Part shown: piece by piece, positions 1-8,896 of the stretch
Layout: every line of letters starts with the position of its first letter
Numbering within the stretch: position 1 is the stretch's first letter
DNA from: a virus
Length of the DNA stretch: 23,019 nt
Direction: 5' to 3' (one strand)
IMG/VR virus record: IMGVR_UViG_3300042010_000020
Location: 1 to 23,019 of that record
Notes under the pieces: model-generated
Seen by the model: only the letters and a program-made list of their open reading frames with translations
Databases searched by the model: none
What the model was told of the DNA's origin: nothing
Made by a program: the position numbers and the translations under genes

Positions 1-515
1 ATCGCGTCGTAGACCGTGGTCGGATCCAATTCCACCGTGATGGGGTCGACAGGTTCCGTGATTGTCCCGGGGGACAACAAGGGTCCCTCGACGATGAAAG
101 GGATCACGTCAGCAGGATCCAGGATACCCAAGACACAAATATCGTGGAAGATCTTCCTGGCGACTTCTGCCGGAGGAAGTGTGATCGTCCACTTGGGGGA
201 TGTCGTCAGGTCAGCCAAAGAGTTCTTGGCCACTCGATCCAGAAGCTGTGATTCAAGAGACCTACCCTTGACCGTCAGCATACGACGATTTTCGCTGTCG
301 TCGCCATCCTCGATGGATTCGACCGTCATGACGTAGTTCGACTTGTTCATTGCCAGACGGGTTCCGGCCCTGAGCAAAGTTCGACTACCACTCGTTGACG
401 GAATATCGAGCTGAAAGTCACCGAACTCTTGCCATCGTTCAGTCCAGATGAGCGATTCGAATTTGTCGATGACCGCCTCTCGACGAAGAAGGGGGTCGAG
501 TGTGTATAGCTCCAC
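1..515 (-). CDS. Gp37-like tail/baseplate protein (5' part only; runs off left edge)
   Basis: This is the N-terminal ~171 codons of a minus-strand gene that stays open to the window edge. The start is a GTG at 513-515 that overlaps the stop of the Dit-like gene by one base (TAGTG), which implies translational coupling. The protein begins MELYTLDPLLRREAVIDKFE and continues with WTERWQEFGDFQLDIP and a GRSLESQLLDRV segment. This matches my memory of the siphovirus ReqiPepy6 Gp37-like family, tail-tip proteins encoded just after the distal tail protein in many actinophages. Its expected role is in the baseplate or tail tip beneath the tape measure. The C-terminus is not visible, so any lytic or binding domain there cannot be judged. 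Confidence 0.75.
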   Translation of the reverse strand, partial: MELYTLDPLLRREAVIDKFESLIWTERWQEFGDFQLDIPSTSGSRTLLRAGTRLAMNKSNYVMTVESIEDGDDSENRRMLTVKGRSLESQLLDRVAKNSLADLTTSPKWTITLPPAEVARKIFHDICVLGILDPADVIPFIVEGPLLSPGTITEPVDPITVELDPTTVYDA

Positions 516-1339
516 TACAGACCCCCATACTTCGTGATGTACTCGATCGAAAGCGGAACAGCAGCTCCTTCCGCGTAAACACGAATGCTGTTATTGCCCG
601 GCCTCAGCTCAATGTATTTGGACTGAGGAGATATGCCGTACAGTACGGAGCTGCTGACTCCGGATCTCACCAGGGTTGCCGCCTTGGCGCCGAAGACGGT
701 ACTGATAGTCAGCGTGTCTCCGGCCACCAAGGGATAGTTGTCGAATTGCAGCGTCTCGATCACATCGTTTGGTAGCGTGTGATAGACAGTGAATTCTGGC
801 AGACTGCGGTCGACGTTGAGAACGAGCTGGATGCCCGTCTCGATAGTTCCGTCGTACGCTACGGATATGACGGTTTCGTCCGCGGTGGTTGTCCCGGACA
901 CGGTCACGGGTACCGGATCAATGAAGTCCGGTTCGAAACACATGATCGAGATATCCATCGTCGGCTCTTGCGCGAAGTGAACGGGGTCGCAAGTCTCTAC
1001 GACCCCGTCGATGTCGATACTGAGATCACCCACAAGGACGAGCGTCAGCTTCACCTGCGCTTCCGTCATAAATATCTTGTAGAGACGCTTTCGCAGATCC
1101 CAAACCGTGTCCAGTTCGGGATCCGGATCGAGCTCCAGTTTGATCTTGATGTTGCGTGCTTCACGACGGCTTGACTGGTACTGCTCTCCGTCGCGACCGG
1201 CGAACCCCGTAGAAACGAGATTTGCCTTGACGGGCCCTAGCCCCTCAATATCGGCCACTCGGAATCCAGAGGAATCATCCTCCAGAGGAAATACAAGAAG
1301 GTCGCCCTGAGGGGACCGGGCTTCAACCGCTATTAGCAT
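515..1339 (-). CDS. Distal tail (Dit-like) minor tail protein
   Basis: 274 residues. The start ATG (1337-1339) lies inside the end of the tape measure gene, overlapping it by 17 bases. The N-terminal part contains FPLEDDSSGFRVADIEGL, then a YQSSRREARNIKIKLEL segment typical of the siphovirus tail-component family that forms the hub between tail tube and baseplate. A CFEPDFIDP stretch follows, and then a beta-rich C-terminal half ending in YITKYGGL. The position directly after the tape measure and before a Gp37-like protein is the normal place for Dit. Family assignment is by recognised sequence style and synteny. The hub role is inferred from the family. Confidence 0.8.
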   Translation of the reverse strand: MLIAVEARSPQGDLLVFPLEDDSSGFRVADIEGLGPVKANLVSTGFAGRDGEQYQSSRREARNIKIKLELDPDPELDTVWDLRKRLYKIFMTEAQVKLTLVLVGDLSIDIDGVVETCDPVHFAQEPTMDISIMCFEPDFIDPVPVTVSGTTTADETVISVAYDGTIETGIQLVLNVDRSLPEFTVYHTLPNDVIETLQFDNYPLVAGDTLTISTVFGAKAATLVRSGVSSSVLYGISPQSKYIELRPGNNSIRVYAEGAAVPLSIEYITKYGGL

Positions 1340-4300
1340 TGGTCGTCAGGGCTCCCTTCGCCTTGGATAGTTGGTTGTTGGTTTGACGGTAGATTTCCGC
1401 CGAAGACAGTGCCTTGGGTGAGTAGTTGTACTGAACGAACGACACAGGCGCCGGGGTAAATTCCCCCATTTCCTGTTCGTAGGCAGCCTGGTTACTTGCG
1501 TGTCCGGCAGCCACGTACTTCGCCTTGGCGTAAGCGGAATCCACCGAGAGTGACCTCCCGCCGAATATCCCTCCGATCTGACCGGCGTCTCGCTTGATGC
1601 TGGACAGATCCAGTACAGGAGTGATGATGGGCTGACTGTCGACATCCTGGGTGATGAGGTCGGAGAACCCCGACAGAGACTTGCGAAGGGATTCGACGGC
1701 GGCCGTACCAGTACGCTCAGCAGACCGTTCGACAATACCGGACATTTCGTCCAGTCCCTTAACAAGACCCTCCGCGGAAAATGCGCCGATCTCCATAAAC
1801 ACCCGAGAGGGAGACTTAATACCCAGCTTCTTCTTGATGGCACGGACCATCGACGCAGCGATGTTGTCCATGACCTTCTCGAGCAGCTTCTGCTGTTGCT
1901 TAAGCCCGTCGAGGAATCCCTTAGCCGAGTTCACACCCGCCTGGTAAAGGGCATCAGAGCCCGTCTTACCCAGGTGAGCGCCTACGGCGTCGAGATCCTT
2001 ACCAAGCTTGTTGACTTCGGTGACTCCGGCGATGCCCTTGTCGAGAAGTTCGTTGATGAACGGCAGAGCACTGGGTCCTTGCTCCAGCAGATCCTTGTAG
2101 AGTTCGTCGTTGAGACCGAACGCACGAAGCCTCTGAAGAGCGTTCGAGAACAGCTTGGTGTCTTCGATTTGCTTCTTGAGGTCCGTGATGTAGCTCGTGA
2201 GAGTCGTCTCACCCGTGGGGCTGGCGACATCCGAGTACTTCTCGGAGATCTGCTTGCGGTAATCGTCTCTCGTTTTGATGGCGTTCTGGTAGGCCTCATC
2301 CGCCTTCTTGATCTTCTCAGTCAGCTTGTCGTACTGATCCGAGAGCTTGCCGATAGCGGTCTTCTCGTCGTTGTACTGCTTCGTCAGAGTGGTGTAGGCA
2401 GCCGCAGCCTTCTTCCTCTCTGAAGCGGACGCCTTGGAATTCTTCGAGAGATCCTTGAGCATCTTCTTCAAATCGTCGAACGCCTTGTAGACCTGAGTCT
2501 TGTTGCCGTCCAGACCCTTGACGAAACCGTCATTGACGAACTTACCGATCTTCTCGAACTCCTTGGAGGGCGAGTTGATCCCGAGAACACTCTTAGCTGA
2601 ACTAAGAGCGGCGCTGGCGACTCGGCCTGCTGCTGCGGTGACCGATGAAATACCGCTGGAAATACCGCTGATCATACCCTCGATGATCGCCGAGGCCAGG
2701 TTTCGCCCAGCAGCATTCATTGCCGCGGTGTTGCTTCGGATGGCGTTGGCTACACCATTTACGAAGCTGATGATCAACTTCACGCCAGCATCAATCACCC
2801 GGGGGAGATTCTTGGCGATGCCATTGATGAAGTTCACTACGACATCGGTAGCCGCCGTGACCATCTTGTTGATGTTCTTGGCAATACCGTTGAGGATACC
2901 GGTGATCAGCCGCATACCGGCGTCAACCATCTTGGGGACGTACTCAGCCAGCTTCTGGAGAAGCATCGTGAGCATACGCAGAACCGCATCTACGATCTTG
3001 GGTGTGACTCTCACGATTGCCTTGATCAGGCTTTCGAGAACGACCACGACCGCTTCTGCAATTTTCGGCGCTGCCTTGATGATGACTTGCATTACGCCGA
3101 TCAACAGCTTGCCCACGAGCTCGACAATCATCGGAAGTGCCCCGAGAAGAGCCGCGATGATCGCTACCATTGCCGCTGCTGCTGCAACGCCTGATGCAGC
3201 CAAAGCAGTAATGCCTGCACCGAGCAAAGCAATACCAGCACCAAACGCCAGTACGCCAACACCAGCGAGAAGCATTCCTGCTCCGAGAAGAACAAGAGCC
3301 GCTGCGAGGCCGATCAGAGTTGGTATGACCGGTGTTAGGAGTAGACCAGCCACACCCAATATCAGGAACACTCCCGCCAATGCGGCGAGACTCTTGAGGA
3401 TACCTTCCCAGGACATGTTCCCGAGCGCCACCATGACAGGAGCAAGAAGTGAAAGCGCTCCAGCCACAATGATCAGAGCAGCAGCACCAGGGAGAGCACC
3501 GGTCATCAGATATAGAGCACCGACAATAATGCCGAGTGAACCAGCCAGAACGACCAGGCTCTTAGCTATCTGCTCCCATGTCATACCACTCGTTGTGATC
3601 ATGGAATTGGCCAAGACCACCAGAGCCCCTGAAACAATAGCGAGTGCTACTGCGCCAGGTAGAGCCCCCTGCATGAGATATAGGGAACCCGCTATAATAC
3701 CGAGTGCCCCTGCAAGGGTTACCAGACTCTTGGCGATGTCCTCCCATGACATACCAGCCATGCTCTTGAGAGCGTCTCCGATGATCCCCAATGAGCTAGC
3801 CACGATGAATATCGCAGCGGCACTCAGAAGAGAAGCGGGTGGGAGGAATTTCAACGAACTGGATATGAGTGCAAGACCGCCTGCCATGACAGTCAGGCCT
3901 CTCGCCATTTCGCTCCACGAGAGCTTAGCCAGTTCCTCAACTGCGTCGGCTAGAGTAGAAAGGGCCGCTGCCAGCATCGCAATGACGATACCGGAAATGA
4001 ATCCCTTGACATTGATCGCCGTGGTGTTGGCAAACAGAGCCAACGCAGCGATCAGAGCGCCGACGCCGACAAGACCCTTAGCCATTTCTTCCCAGCTAAG
4101 AGCTGACAATGTGACCACTGACTCAGCCAGCTTCTTGATGGCGAAAGCCATGACCACCATACCGGCCGCTGAAAGAATGAACCCCTTCATTGGCGGCATG
4201 AATTTGGCGACCATTATAAGGCCGCCGAGAAGGACGGTAACGCCGGTCAATCCCTTGGCGACGCCGTTCCAGTCAAGTGCAGCCATCTTAGTCATCGCTG

Positions 4301-6812
4301 AAGCAAGGATGTTGACGGCTGTTGCCAGAAGTATCATCGAAACCGCGACGAAAGGCATCTTCGCGAAACCGGTGAAGCTGGCGAACTTCTCGAATATGAG
4401 CATAGACCCCATGAGTTGTGTGAACATGAGGTACATGGCAGCACTGGCGTCGAGAAGCTTCTCCTTGGGGATCTTGGCCAGTGTATTCATCGCTAGAGCC
4501 AGGATTCCGATAGCGATCGCAATCTGGAGAAGCGTTGCAGCACGAAGTGTGTTCTGCATTGCACCCAGAGCACCGGTGATGTTATCGAACGCGTCGGCAA
4601 GGCTTCCGAGAATGCCCCCGAGACCTCCACCGCCGATGAGATTACGGAACATCATGAAGATGCCCGCAAGCAAACCTACCCCGGTTCCGGCGAATATGTC
4701 TTCCAGCCCGAGGTTGCTCAGTGCGTCCGAAATCGAGAGACCCATGTCCTCGAAGAAATCGAGGGCTTTCGAACCCATCTCTACGAGATTTTCGAATACC
4801 CCGACGACTTTACCCCAGGCCTTCGCGGCGATTTCGCCGAAACGACCCATGGGTTCCATCTTCTCGGCTGCACCAGCCACAGCATCTGTTACAGCGGATC
4901 CATCCACATCCCCGAATATCCGAGCCAGTGCGTCTCCGAAGATCTGCAATGCCTTGATGGGGAGCTTCAGGATGGCTACGACGGCTTTGAACGTGTTCTT
5001 CAGACCGTCTGTTTCCACGATGGCGTCGCGGAGGTTGACCAGGAAATCACCGATCTTCGCAGTCAGCTCCAGAAAACCCCCGGAGCCTTCTGTTGCTACA
5101 CCTACCAGTTCAAAGATAGCACTGGTTGCTTCTTTGACGATTTCCCAAACAATGCTGAATACAGCAAATACACCAGCAAAGGTCCGCTTCAGTCTGTCTG
5201 CTGTTTGGCTACCAATCTTTAGTCGTTCGGTGAAGTCCCGGAAGTTCTTGGTCATCTCGGCAAGCTGTTTGCCGGTGGTGGCGGGGAATATCTCCCGGAA
5301 GGCGTCTTTGATGGGCTTGATGAACGATGCGAGCGCTTTGAACGCATTGGTGAGACCATCGATCAGCGCGTCGCGTCCTCCGAACTTGTCCCACTCCTTA
5401 AGCATCTTGTTGCGGGCTTCTGAGGACTTCTTAAGCATACCGCCGATGCCGTCGCTAATCCCTGTGAACAGACCCTTGGCTTGCATAAAGTCGCCAAATA
5501 CGATCTTCCACGTTTCTGCCCAGCCCGAAGTGAGACCTTCTTTGGTGGTATCTATGAGGCCAGACAGAGTTTTTACTTCGGTGGCGGCGTTGACTGCGGT
5601 CTTGGCCTGAGCTTGAATCGCCTTGATTTGGGCTTTGGTGAAACCCTGAGCTGCAAGTTCAGCGTCGGACAGATCTCCAGCGAACTGCTGGAGAGTTGCG
5701 GTGAGAACGTCGGAAGTCAGCCAAGTACTCCCCTTGTCCGAAGATATAGAGTCTCGGAAGGACAACCCGTTGACCTTGAGATTCTTCATCTTGCCGGTCA
5801 ACTTGACGGCGCCCGAGTCAAGCTTCCCCATAGCCACGGCTGTCTGGGCTAGTGCTCGCTGGAAGACGGTGCCGCCCATACCGGCAGTGCGAACCGATTC
5901 CCAGTCTTCTAGAGTGACCTTACCCGAAGATATGGCCTGTGAAAGCTGGGTCATAGCCGCAGCAGCCATCTGGGAGTTGGTTCCTGACATTGCAGCCAGG
6001 TTCGCAATACCCTTGATGGCAGTCGCAGAAGTTTCCAGATCAACACCAGCAGCAGTGAACAGACCAATATTCCGAGTCATCTCGGAGAAATTATAGATGG
6101 TCTGGTCAGAGTAGTGGTTCAAATCATCAAGGACACGTGTTACGTCCTTTAGATTTGTCCCAGCGGCCTTGGTGTTGGACAGAATCGTCTGAATCGAGTT
6201 CATGTTTGTCTCGTACTCTCGGAAACCCTCCATGACGGGTCCGAAAGTGAAAGACTTGACGAACTGACCTCCGGCGGTGACAGCCTGAGCACCGATGTTG
6301 TGTAGTGCTCCAGTTGCTACCTGCTGCAAAGCCGAGAAACGAGTGGCAATGCTGTTTACGCCGTTCTCAAGGTTCTTGAGTGATCCTGCCTGTTTGTCAG
6401 CACTGGGCTTGATTTTGTTGATGCTAGCAACAATTCGATCACCGAATCCACCCACACTCTGGGTGAAGCCGCTCACCGAGGTTTTTGCCTTTTCGAATCC
6501 GGACGAGACAGACGTCGCAACCTGCTGGACACCGGTCGAGATCTTACCGAGGGAGGCTGTCGAAGACGTGGAGCTGTCGACGACTGACTTAGTGAACTTT
6601 CCCATGGAGTCACGGTTTTGCAGTACGTTCCGGTCAAACTGCTGACTCGTGGCTGCGATCTTCGTTGCGGCGTTGGTTATGCCCTTACTGGCGTCCTGAA
6701 GCTGCAAACTCTTCTGGAGCCTCTCGAGGGAGGCGATTGTTTGCTGAACACCGCGTTCGAACGCAGCATTCTGGAACTGCATTTGAACAACGCGCTCATC
6801 CACCGTGCTCAT
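1323..6812 (-). CDS. Tape measure protein
   Basis: 1829 residues from the ATG at 6810-6812, which overlaps the stop of the upstream gp10-like gene (ATGA). A start 21 bases further upstream is possible but less likely. It sets tail length and is ejected with the DNA. Residues 1-180 are Gln/Ser-rich and helical. About 183-325 form the tape-measure domain, with YETNMNSIQTILSNT, SDQTIYNFSEMTRNIGLFTA and SGKVTLEDWESVRTAGMGG. About 835-1180 hold six tandem hydrophobic repeats anchored on a Trp (SWE.[MI]AK.L). Later come more hydrophobic helices and two copies of LGI[NK]SPS..F..IG.F...G.VKGL, near residues 1410 and 1662. Between those copies lies a charged coiled coil (about 1450-1527). By the usual ~0.15 nm per residue rule the tail would be near 270 nm. 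Confidence 0.95.
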   Translation of the reverse strand: MSTVDERVVQMQFQNAAFERGVQQTIASLERLQKSLQLQDASKGITNAATKIAATSQQFDRNVLQNRDSMGKFTKSVVDSSTSSTASLGKISTGVQQVATSVSSGFEKAKTSVSGFTQSVGGFGDRIVASINKIKPSADKQAGSLKNLENGVNSIATRFSALQQVATGALHNIGAQAVTAGGQFVKSFTFGPVMEGFREYETNMNSIQTILSNTKAAGTNLKDVTRVLDDLNHYSDQTIYNFSEMTRNIGLFTAAGVDLETSATAIKGIANLAAMSGTNSQMAAAAMTQLSQAISSGKVTLEDWESVRTAGMGGTVFQRALAQTAVAMGKLDSGAVKLTGKMKNLKVNGLSFRDSISSDKGSTWLTSDVLTATLQQFAGDLSDAELAAQGFTKAQIKAIQAQAKTAVNAATEVKTLSGLIDTTKEGLTSGWAETWKIVFGDFMQAKGLFTGISDGIGGMLKKSSEARNKMLKEWDKFGGRDALIDGLTNAFKALASFIKPIKDAFREIFPATTGKQLAEMTKNFRDFTERLKIGSQTADRLKRTFAGVFAVFSIVWEIVKEATSAIFELVGVATEGSGGFLELTAKIGDFLVNLRDAIVETDGLKNTFKAVVAILKLPIKALQIFGDALARIFGDVDGSAVTDAVAGAAEKMEPMGRFGEIAAKAWGKVVGVFENLVEMGSKALDFFEDMGLSISDALSNLGLEDIFAGTGVGLLAGIFMMFRNLIGGGGLGGILGSLADAFDNITGALGAMQNTLRAATLLQIAIAIGILALAMNTLAKIPKEKLLDASAAMYLMFTQLMGSMLIFEKFASFTGFAKMPFVAVSMILLATAVNILASAMTKMAALDWNGVAKGLTGVTVLLGGLIMVAKFMPPMKGFILSAAGMVVMAFAIKKLAESVVTLSALSWEEMAKGLVGVGALIAALALFANTTAINVKGFISGIVIAMLAAALSTLADAVEELAKLSWSEMARGLTVMAGGLALISSSLKFLPPASLLSAAAIFIVASSLGIIGDALKSMAGMSWEDIAKSLVTLAGALGIIAGSLYLMQGALPGAVALAIVSGALVVLANSMITTSGMTWEQIAKSLVVLAGSLGIIVGALYLMTGALPGAAALIIVAGALSLLAPVMVALGNMSWEGILKSLAALAGVFLILGVAGLLLTPVIPTLIGLAAALVLLGAGMLLAGVGVLAFGAGIALLGAGITALAASGVAAAAAMVAIIAALLGALPMIVELVGKLLIGVMQVIIKAAPKIAEAVVVVLESLIKAIVRVTPKIVDAVLRMLTMLLQKLAEYVPKMVDAGMRLITGILNGIAKNINKMVTAATDVVVNFINGIAKNLPRVIDAGVKLIISFVNGVANAIRSNTAAMNAAGRNLASAIIEGMISGISSGISSVTAAAGRVASAALSSAKSVLGINSPSKEFEKIGKFVNDGFVKGLDGNKTQVYKAFDDLKKMLKDLSKNSKASASERKKAAAAYTTLTKQYNDEKTAIGKLSDQYDKLTEKIKKADEAYQNAIKTRDDYRKQISEKYSDVASPTGETTLTSYITDLKKQIEDTKLFSNALQRLRAFGLNDELYKDLLEQGPSALPFINELLDKGIAGVTEVNKLGKDLDAVGAHLGKTGSDALYQAGVNSAKGFLDGLKQQQKLLEKVMDNIAASMVRAIKKKLGIKSPSRVFMEIGAFSAEGLVKGLDEMSGIVERSAERTGTAAVESLRKSLSGFSDLITQDVDSQPIITPVLDLSSIKRDAGQIGGIFGGRSLSVDSAYAKAKYVAAGHASNQAAYEQEMGEFTPAPVSFVQYNYSPKALSSAEIYRQTNNQLSKAKGALTTNANSG
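3350..4330 (-). repeat. Six tandem 56-59-residue repeats inside the tape measure gene
   Basis: Codons for the conserved Trp start every 168-177 bases (plus-strand CCA at 3408, 3576, 3744, 3915, 4092 and 4269). Each unit reads roughly (M/L)SWE.(I/M)AK.L followed by a hydrophobic Gly/Ala/Leu segment. The units around 3576 and 3744 still look closely similar at DNA level and are exactly 168 bases apart, so that duplication appears recent. The outer boundaries given here are approximate. Confidence 0.85.
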
Positions 6813-7186
6813 GCGGAAGTCACCACCCTCCATACCTGATCTGCAATGTTGTCAAAGACGGGTTTCATGGTCGGATTGATGTAATCCCGACCTTGTACAT
6901 AGCCGCCAGTCCCTGTTCCGTACCCGTACTGAAGCATGATTGCTACGGGGAAACCGTTCTCGACGTCATTGTTGGTCCAGATGATCTTTACGGAACTCCC
7001 GGAACGTTCGATCTTGTAGTTCCAGGAGTCCGCCGCCAGTCCAGAGTCCTTCGGTACCGCCGAAGCCAAAGCGTTTACTCCCATTTTGGCTGCCGCGTCT
7101 AGCGACTTATAGATGTCGCCACTCCGCATCTTCCGAAGGGAGTCTTCCGTTCGCCGACCGGAACGTTTGTTTACGAACGAAATCAC
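6809..7186 (-). CDS. HK97 gp10-like tail completion protein
   Basis: 125 residues starting MISFVNKRSGRRTEDSLRK. The segment SAVPKDSGLAADSWNYKI, then IIWTNNDVENGFPVAIML and QYGYGTGTGGYVQGRDYINP, is the characteristic pattern of the HK97 gp10-like family. These are small proteins acting at the neck or tail end, or annotated as minor capsid or tail components. Its TGA overlaps the tape measure ATG. Members of this family are normally encoded between the capsid gene and the tail tube gene. Here it lies immediately before the tape measure, after the fibre genes. The family call is strong; the exact role is inferred. Confidence 0.75.
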   Translation of the reverse strand: MISFVNKRSGRRTEDSLRKMRSGDIYKSLDAAAKMGVNALASAVPKDSGLAADSWNYKIERSGSSVKIIWTNNDVENGFPVAIMLQYGYGTGTGGYVQGRDYINPTMKPVFDNIADQVWRVVTSA

Positions 7187-7200
7187 GCTTGCTCCTTTGG

Positions 7201-7476
7201 CTACTCCAGACCGGTCATCTTCCGACCTACAGAGATGAGGCTCGGGTTGTTGACACGGATGTTTTCCACGCCCTCGAAGTACATGCGAAGAGCGTAGGCT
7301 TCATCGACGCTGTAGCCGAACTGTTCGATCAAAGGATCGACACCGTCGACGACGGGCTGGTTCGAGAGCCACGAAGCGATAGACTCGTGCTTGTCCAGTG
7401 CTCTGCGCAGGTCGAGTACGGCCTGAGCAGCCGTCATGTCTAGGCTCTGCTTGCTGACTTCGAGCCCGAGGCCCAT
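7201..7476 (-). CDS. Small conserved-looking tail-region protein, function unknown
   Basis: 91 residues from an ATG at 7474-7476 that follows an AAGGAG Shine-Dalgarno (AAAAGGAGAACACAT then ATG). An upstream extension of the frame is rejected because it would run antisense-like through the fibre gene with no ribosome site. The protein begins MGLGLEVSKQSLDMTAAQAV and is mostly helical and soluble, with no membrane segment, Cys pair or catalytic motif visible. It resembles small unassigned proteins encoded next to fibre genes in actinophages. It lies between the fibre and the gp10-like gene with gaps of 13-14 bases, so it is probably co-expressed with virion proteins. No function is claimed. Confidence 0.7.
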   Translation of the reverse strand: MGLGLEVSKQSLDMTAAQAVLDLRRALDKHESIASWLSNQPVVDGVDPLIEQFGYSVDEAYALRMYFEGVENIRVNNPSLISVGRKMTGLE

Positions 7477-7489
7477 ATGTGTTCTCCTT

Positions 7490-8872
7490 TTAAGCAGCGG
7501 ATTCGTAGGTGAGGACACCACGGATGCAGTCGTTGGTAGCCCAGGCCCAGGGTTGGGTTCCACTGGAGTCAACGATGATACCCTTGGCTCCGGAAAATCC
7601 AACGGACATACACAGTTCGAAAGTGGTAGTACTTCCCAGTCTGGCCCGAGCGAACACAGCGTCAGAAGCACTTTCGTCCCAGAGCTCCAGGAAACCGAGC
7701 GTACCGGAACTACTGGATGCCGGAACAGGAAGTCCGAGCCGCCAGTTATCACTACCACCACCGCCGCCGAAGTTCGTGGTGCTTCCGAACGCGATGTCGA
7801 ACATTACAGTGACAAAGCGTCCATGCTTTATCCACTTACTGGCTTGGACCGCATTTCCATACGAAGGCGTATTCAAACCCGTGGAGGTGGTCCAGGCAGG
7901 CGTGTATGTGAACCAGGAACCGGTGTCAGGAATCTGCTTGGCCCAAGCAGACCAGCCATTGGCAGCATTCGCGGTTCGCGTCCACACAGCAGGTGCAGTG
8001 GTGGAATTGTGTCCGTGAGAAACGTACGTTTGCTTGGCGAAGGTGGTGCCGTCCACGTAGGTTACAAGCTCACCTGCGGTCCCTGCGAAGTCCCATCCCG
8101 TGCCGTTAGCCGTGGAGAAATACATCCTCGACCAACCAGACGGATATGACGTGAATGCCGAGGTCTGGACGAGCGTACCAGGCGTCAGCGTGTACATCAG
8201 TTGGGCCTGAGACCATGCAGTCCAACCGGTACTGTCAGCGATCCCGTACCTGACCCACATCCGAGATATGGATGACGTTGTGCTGGCGTTGGCATAGAAC
8301 GTCTGCTGAGTACGGCTGCTTTCAGATTTCGTAGTGACGACCGAACCGAAACCCGAGTTATGTGACCAGCCCGAACCCGTCCCCACCGTCATCAGAGAGA
8401 TGCCGACAGGATATGCGGTGGGAGGAGCTGTTTCGGTGTTGGCGTTGACTGCGAGAGTCTGAAGCTTGGTCAGTTCGAGAGCGTCGAGTCGACTGTCAAC
8501 CCCAGCCAGACCAGCAGGAGTCACCGCTCGAGTGGCGTCGGTGAAAGCGTTGGTCTCGGCAAGCGTGGCGAGTTCGACGAGACCTTTCTGTGTATCACTC
8601 GAGAACGGACCGGCGACTTCATTCGTGTCCAGCCACACAGAACCGTCCGGTACGGCTCCGGGATCGGTGTCTCCGACGTAGGTGAAAGCGTCGACCTTCG
8701 CGTACGTTATCCCGGTGTCAAGCTGCATGCCGGATACAGCACCGACATCGATCGGAGTACCGTCTTGTCGGGTGAGGATGAGGTGGCCCGCCTCGTTGAC
8801 CTCACCGGACGTGATCGATGCGGCTTCGATCTCGAGCGTTCGCTCGGCGTCTACTACAACTACCGTAGCCAC
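7490..8872 (-). CDS. Tail fibre / receptor-binding-type minor tail protein
   Basis: 460 residues. The GTG start at 8870-8872 sits behind AAAGGTGG. Residues 24-46 contain NEAGHLILTRQDGTPIDVG, an N-terminal segment common in actinophage fibres. Residues 95-123 contain TQKGLVELATLAETNAF followed by TDATRAVTPAGL, a phage tail-fibre repeat motif. Two Trp-rich units (about 148-222 and 236-312), each ending in GW[TS]AW[SA][QK], resemble pyocin-type knob repeats. About 320-460 is a Ser/Thr/Gly-rich beta domain with FTYTPAWTTSTGLNTPSYGN and FGGGGGSDNWRLGLPVP, like fibre tip domains. The likely role is host-surface binding. It is odd that it sits upstream of the tape measure. Low-complexity Ser/Thr runs are normal for fibres. 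Confidence 0.82.
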   Translation of the reverse strand: MATVVVVDAERTLEIEAASITSGEVNEAGHLILTRQDGTPIDVGAVSGMQLDTGITYAKVDAFTYVGDTDPGAVPDGSVWLDTNEVAGPFSSDTQKGLVELATLAETNAFTDATRAVTPAGLAGVDSRLDALELTKLQTLAVNANTETAPPTAYPVGISLMTVGTGSGWSHNSGFGSVVTTKSESSRTQQTFYANASTTSSISRMWVRYGIADSTGWTAWSQAQLMYTLTPGTLVQTSAFTSYPSGWSRMYFSTANGTGWDFAGTAGELVTYVDGTTFAKQTYVSHGHNSTTAPAVWTRTANAANGWSAWAKQIPDTGSWFTYTPAWTTSTGLNTPSYGNAVQASKWIKHGRFVTVMFDIAFGSTTNFGGGGGSDNWRLGLPVPASSSSGTLGFLELWDESASDAVFARARLGSTTTFELCMSVGFSGAKGIIVDSSGTQPWAWATNDCIRGVLTYESAA

Positions 8873-8896
8873 ATGGCCACCTTTCTCTGTCGAATA

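Noticed and set aside
2500-5610. Very long open frame on the plus strand (1036 codons)
   Set aside because: It lies wholly antisense to the tape measure gene. Its translation is Ala/Pro/Arg/Met-rich with no domain, and it is explained by codon bias of the real gene.
7477-7761. Upstream extension of the 91-residue gene
   Set aside because: It runs inside the fibre gene in another frame, while the ATG at 7476 has its own AAGGAG site.
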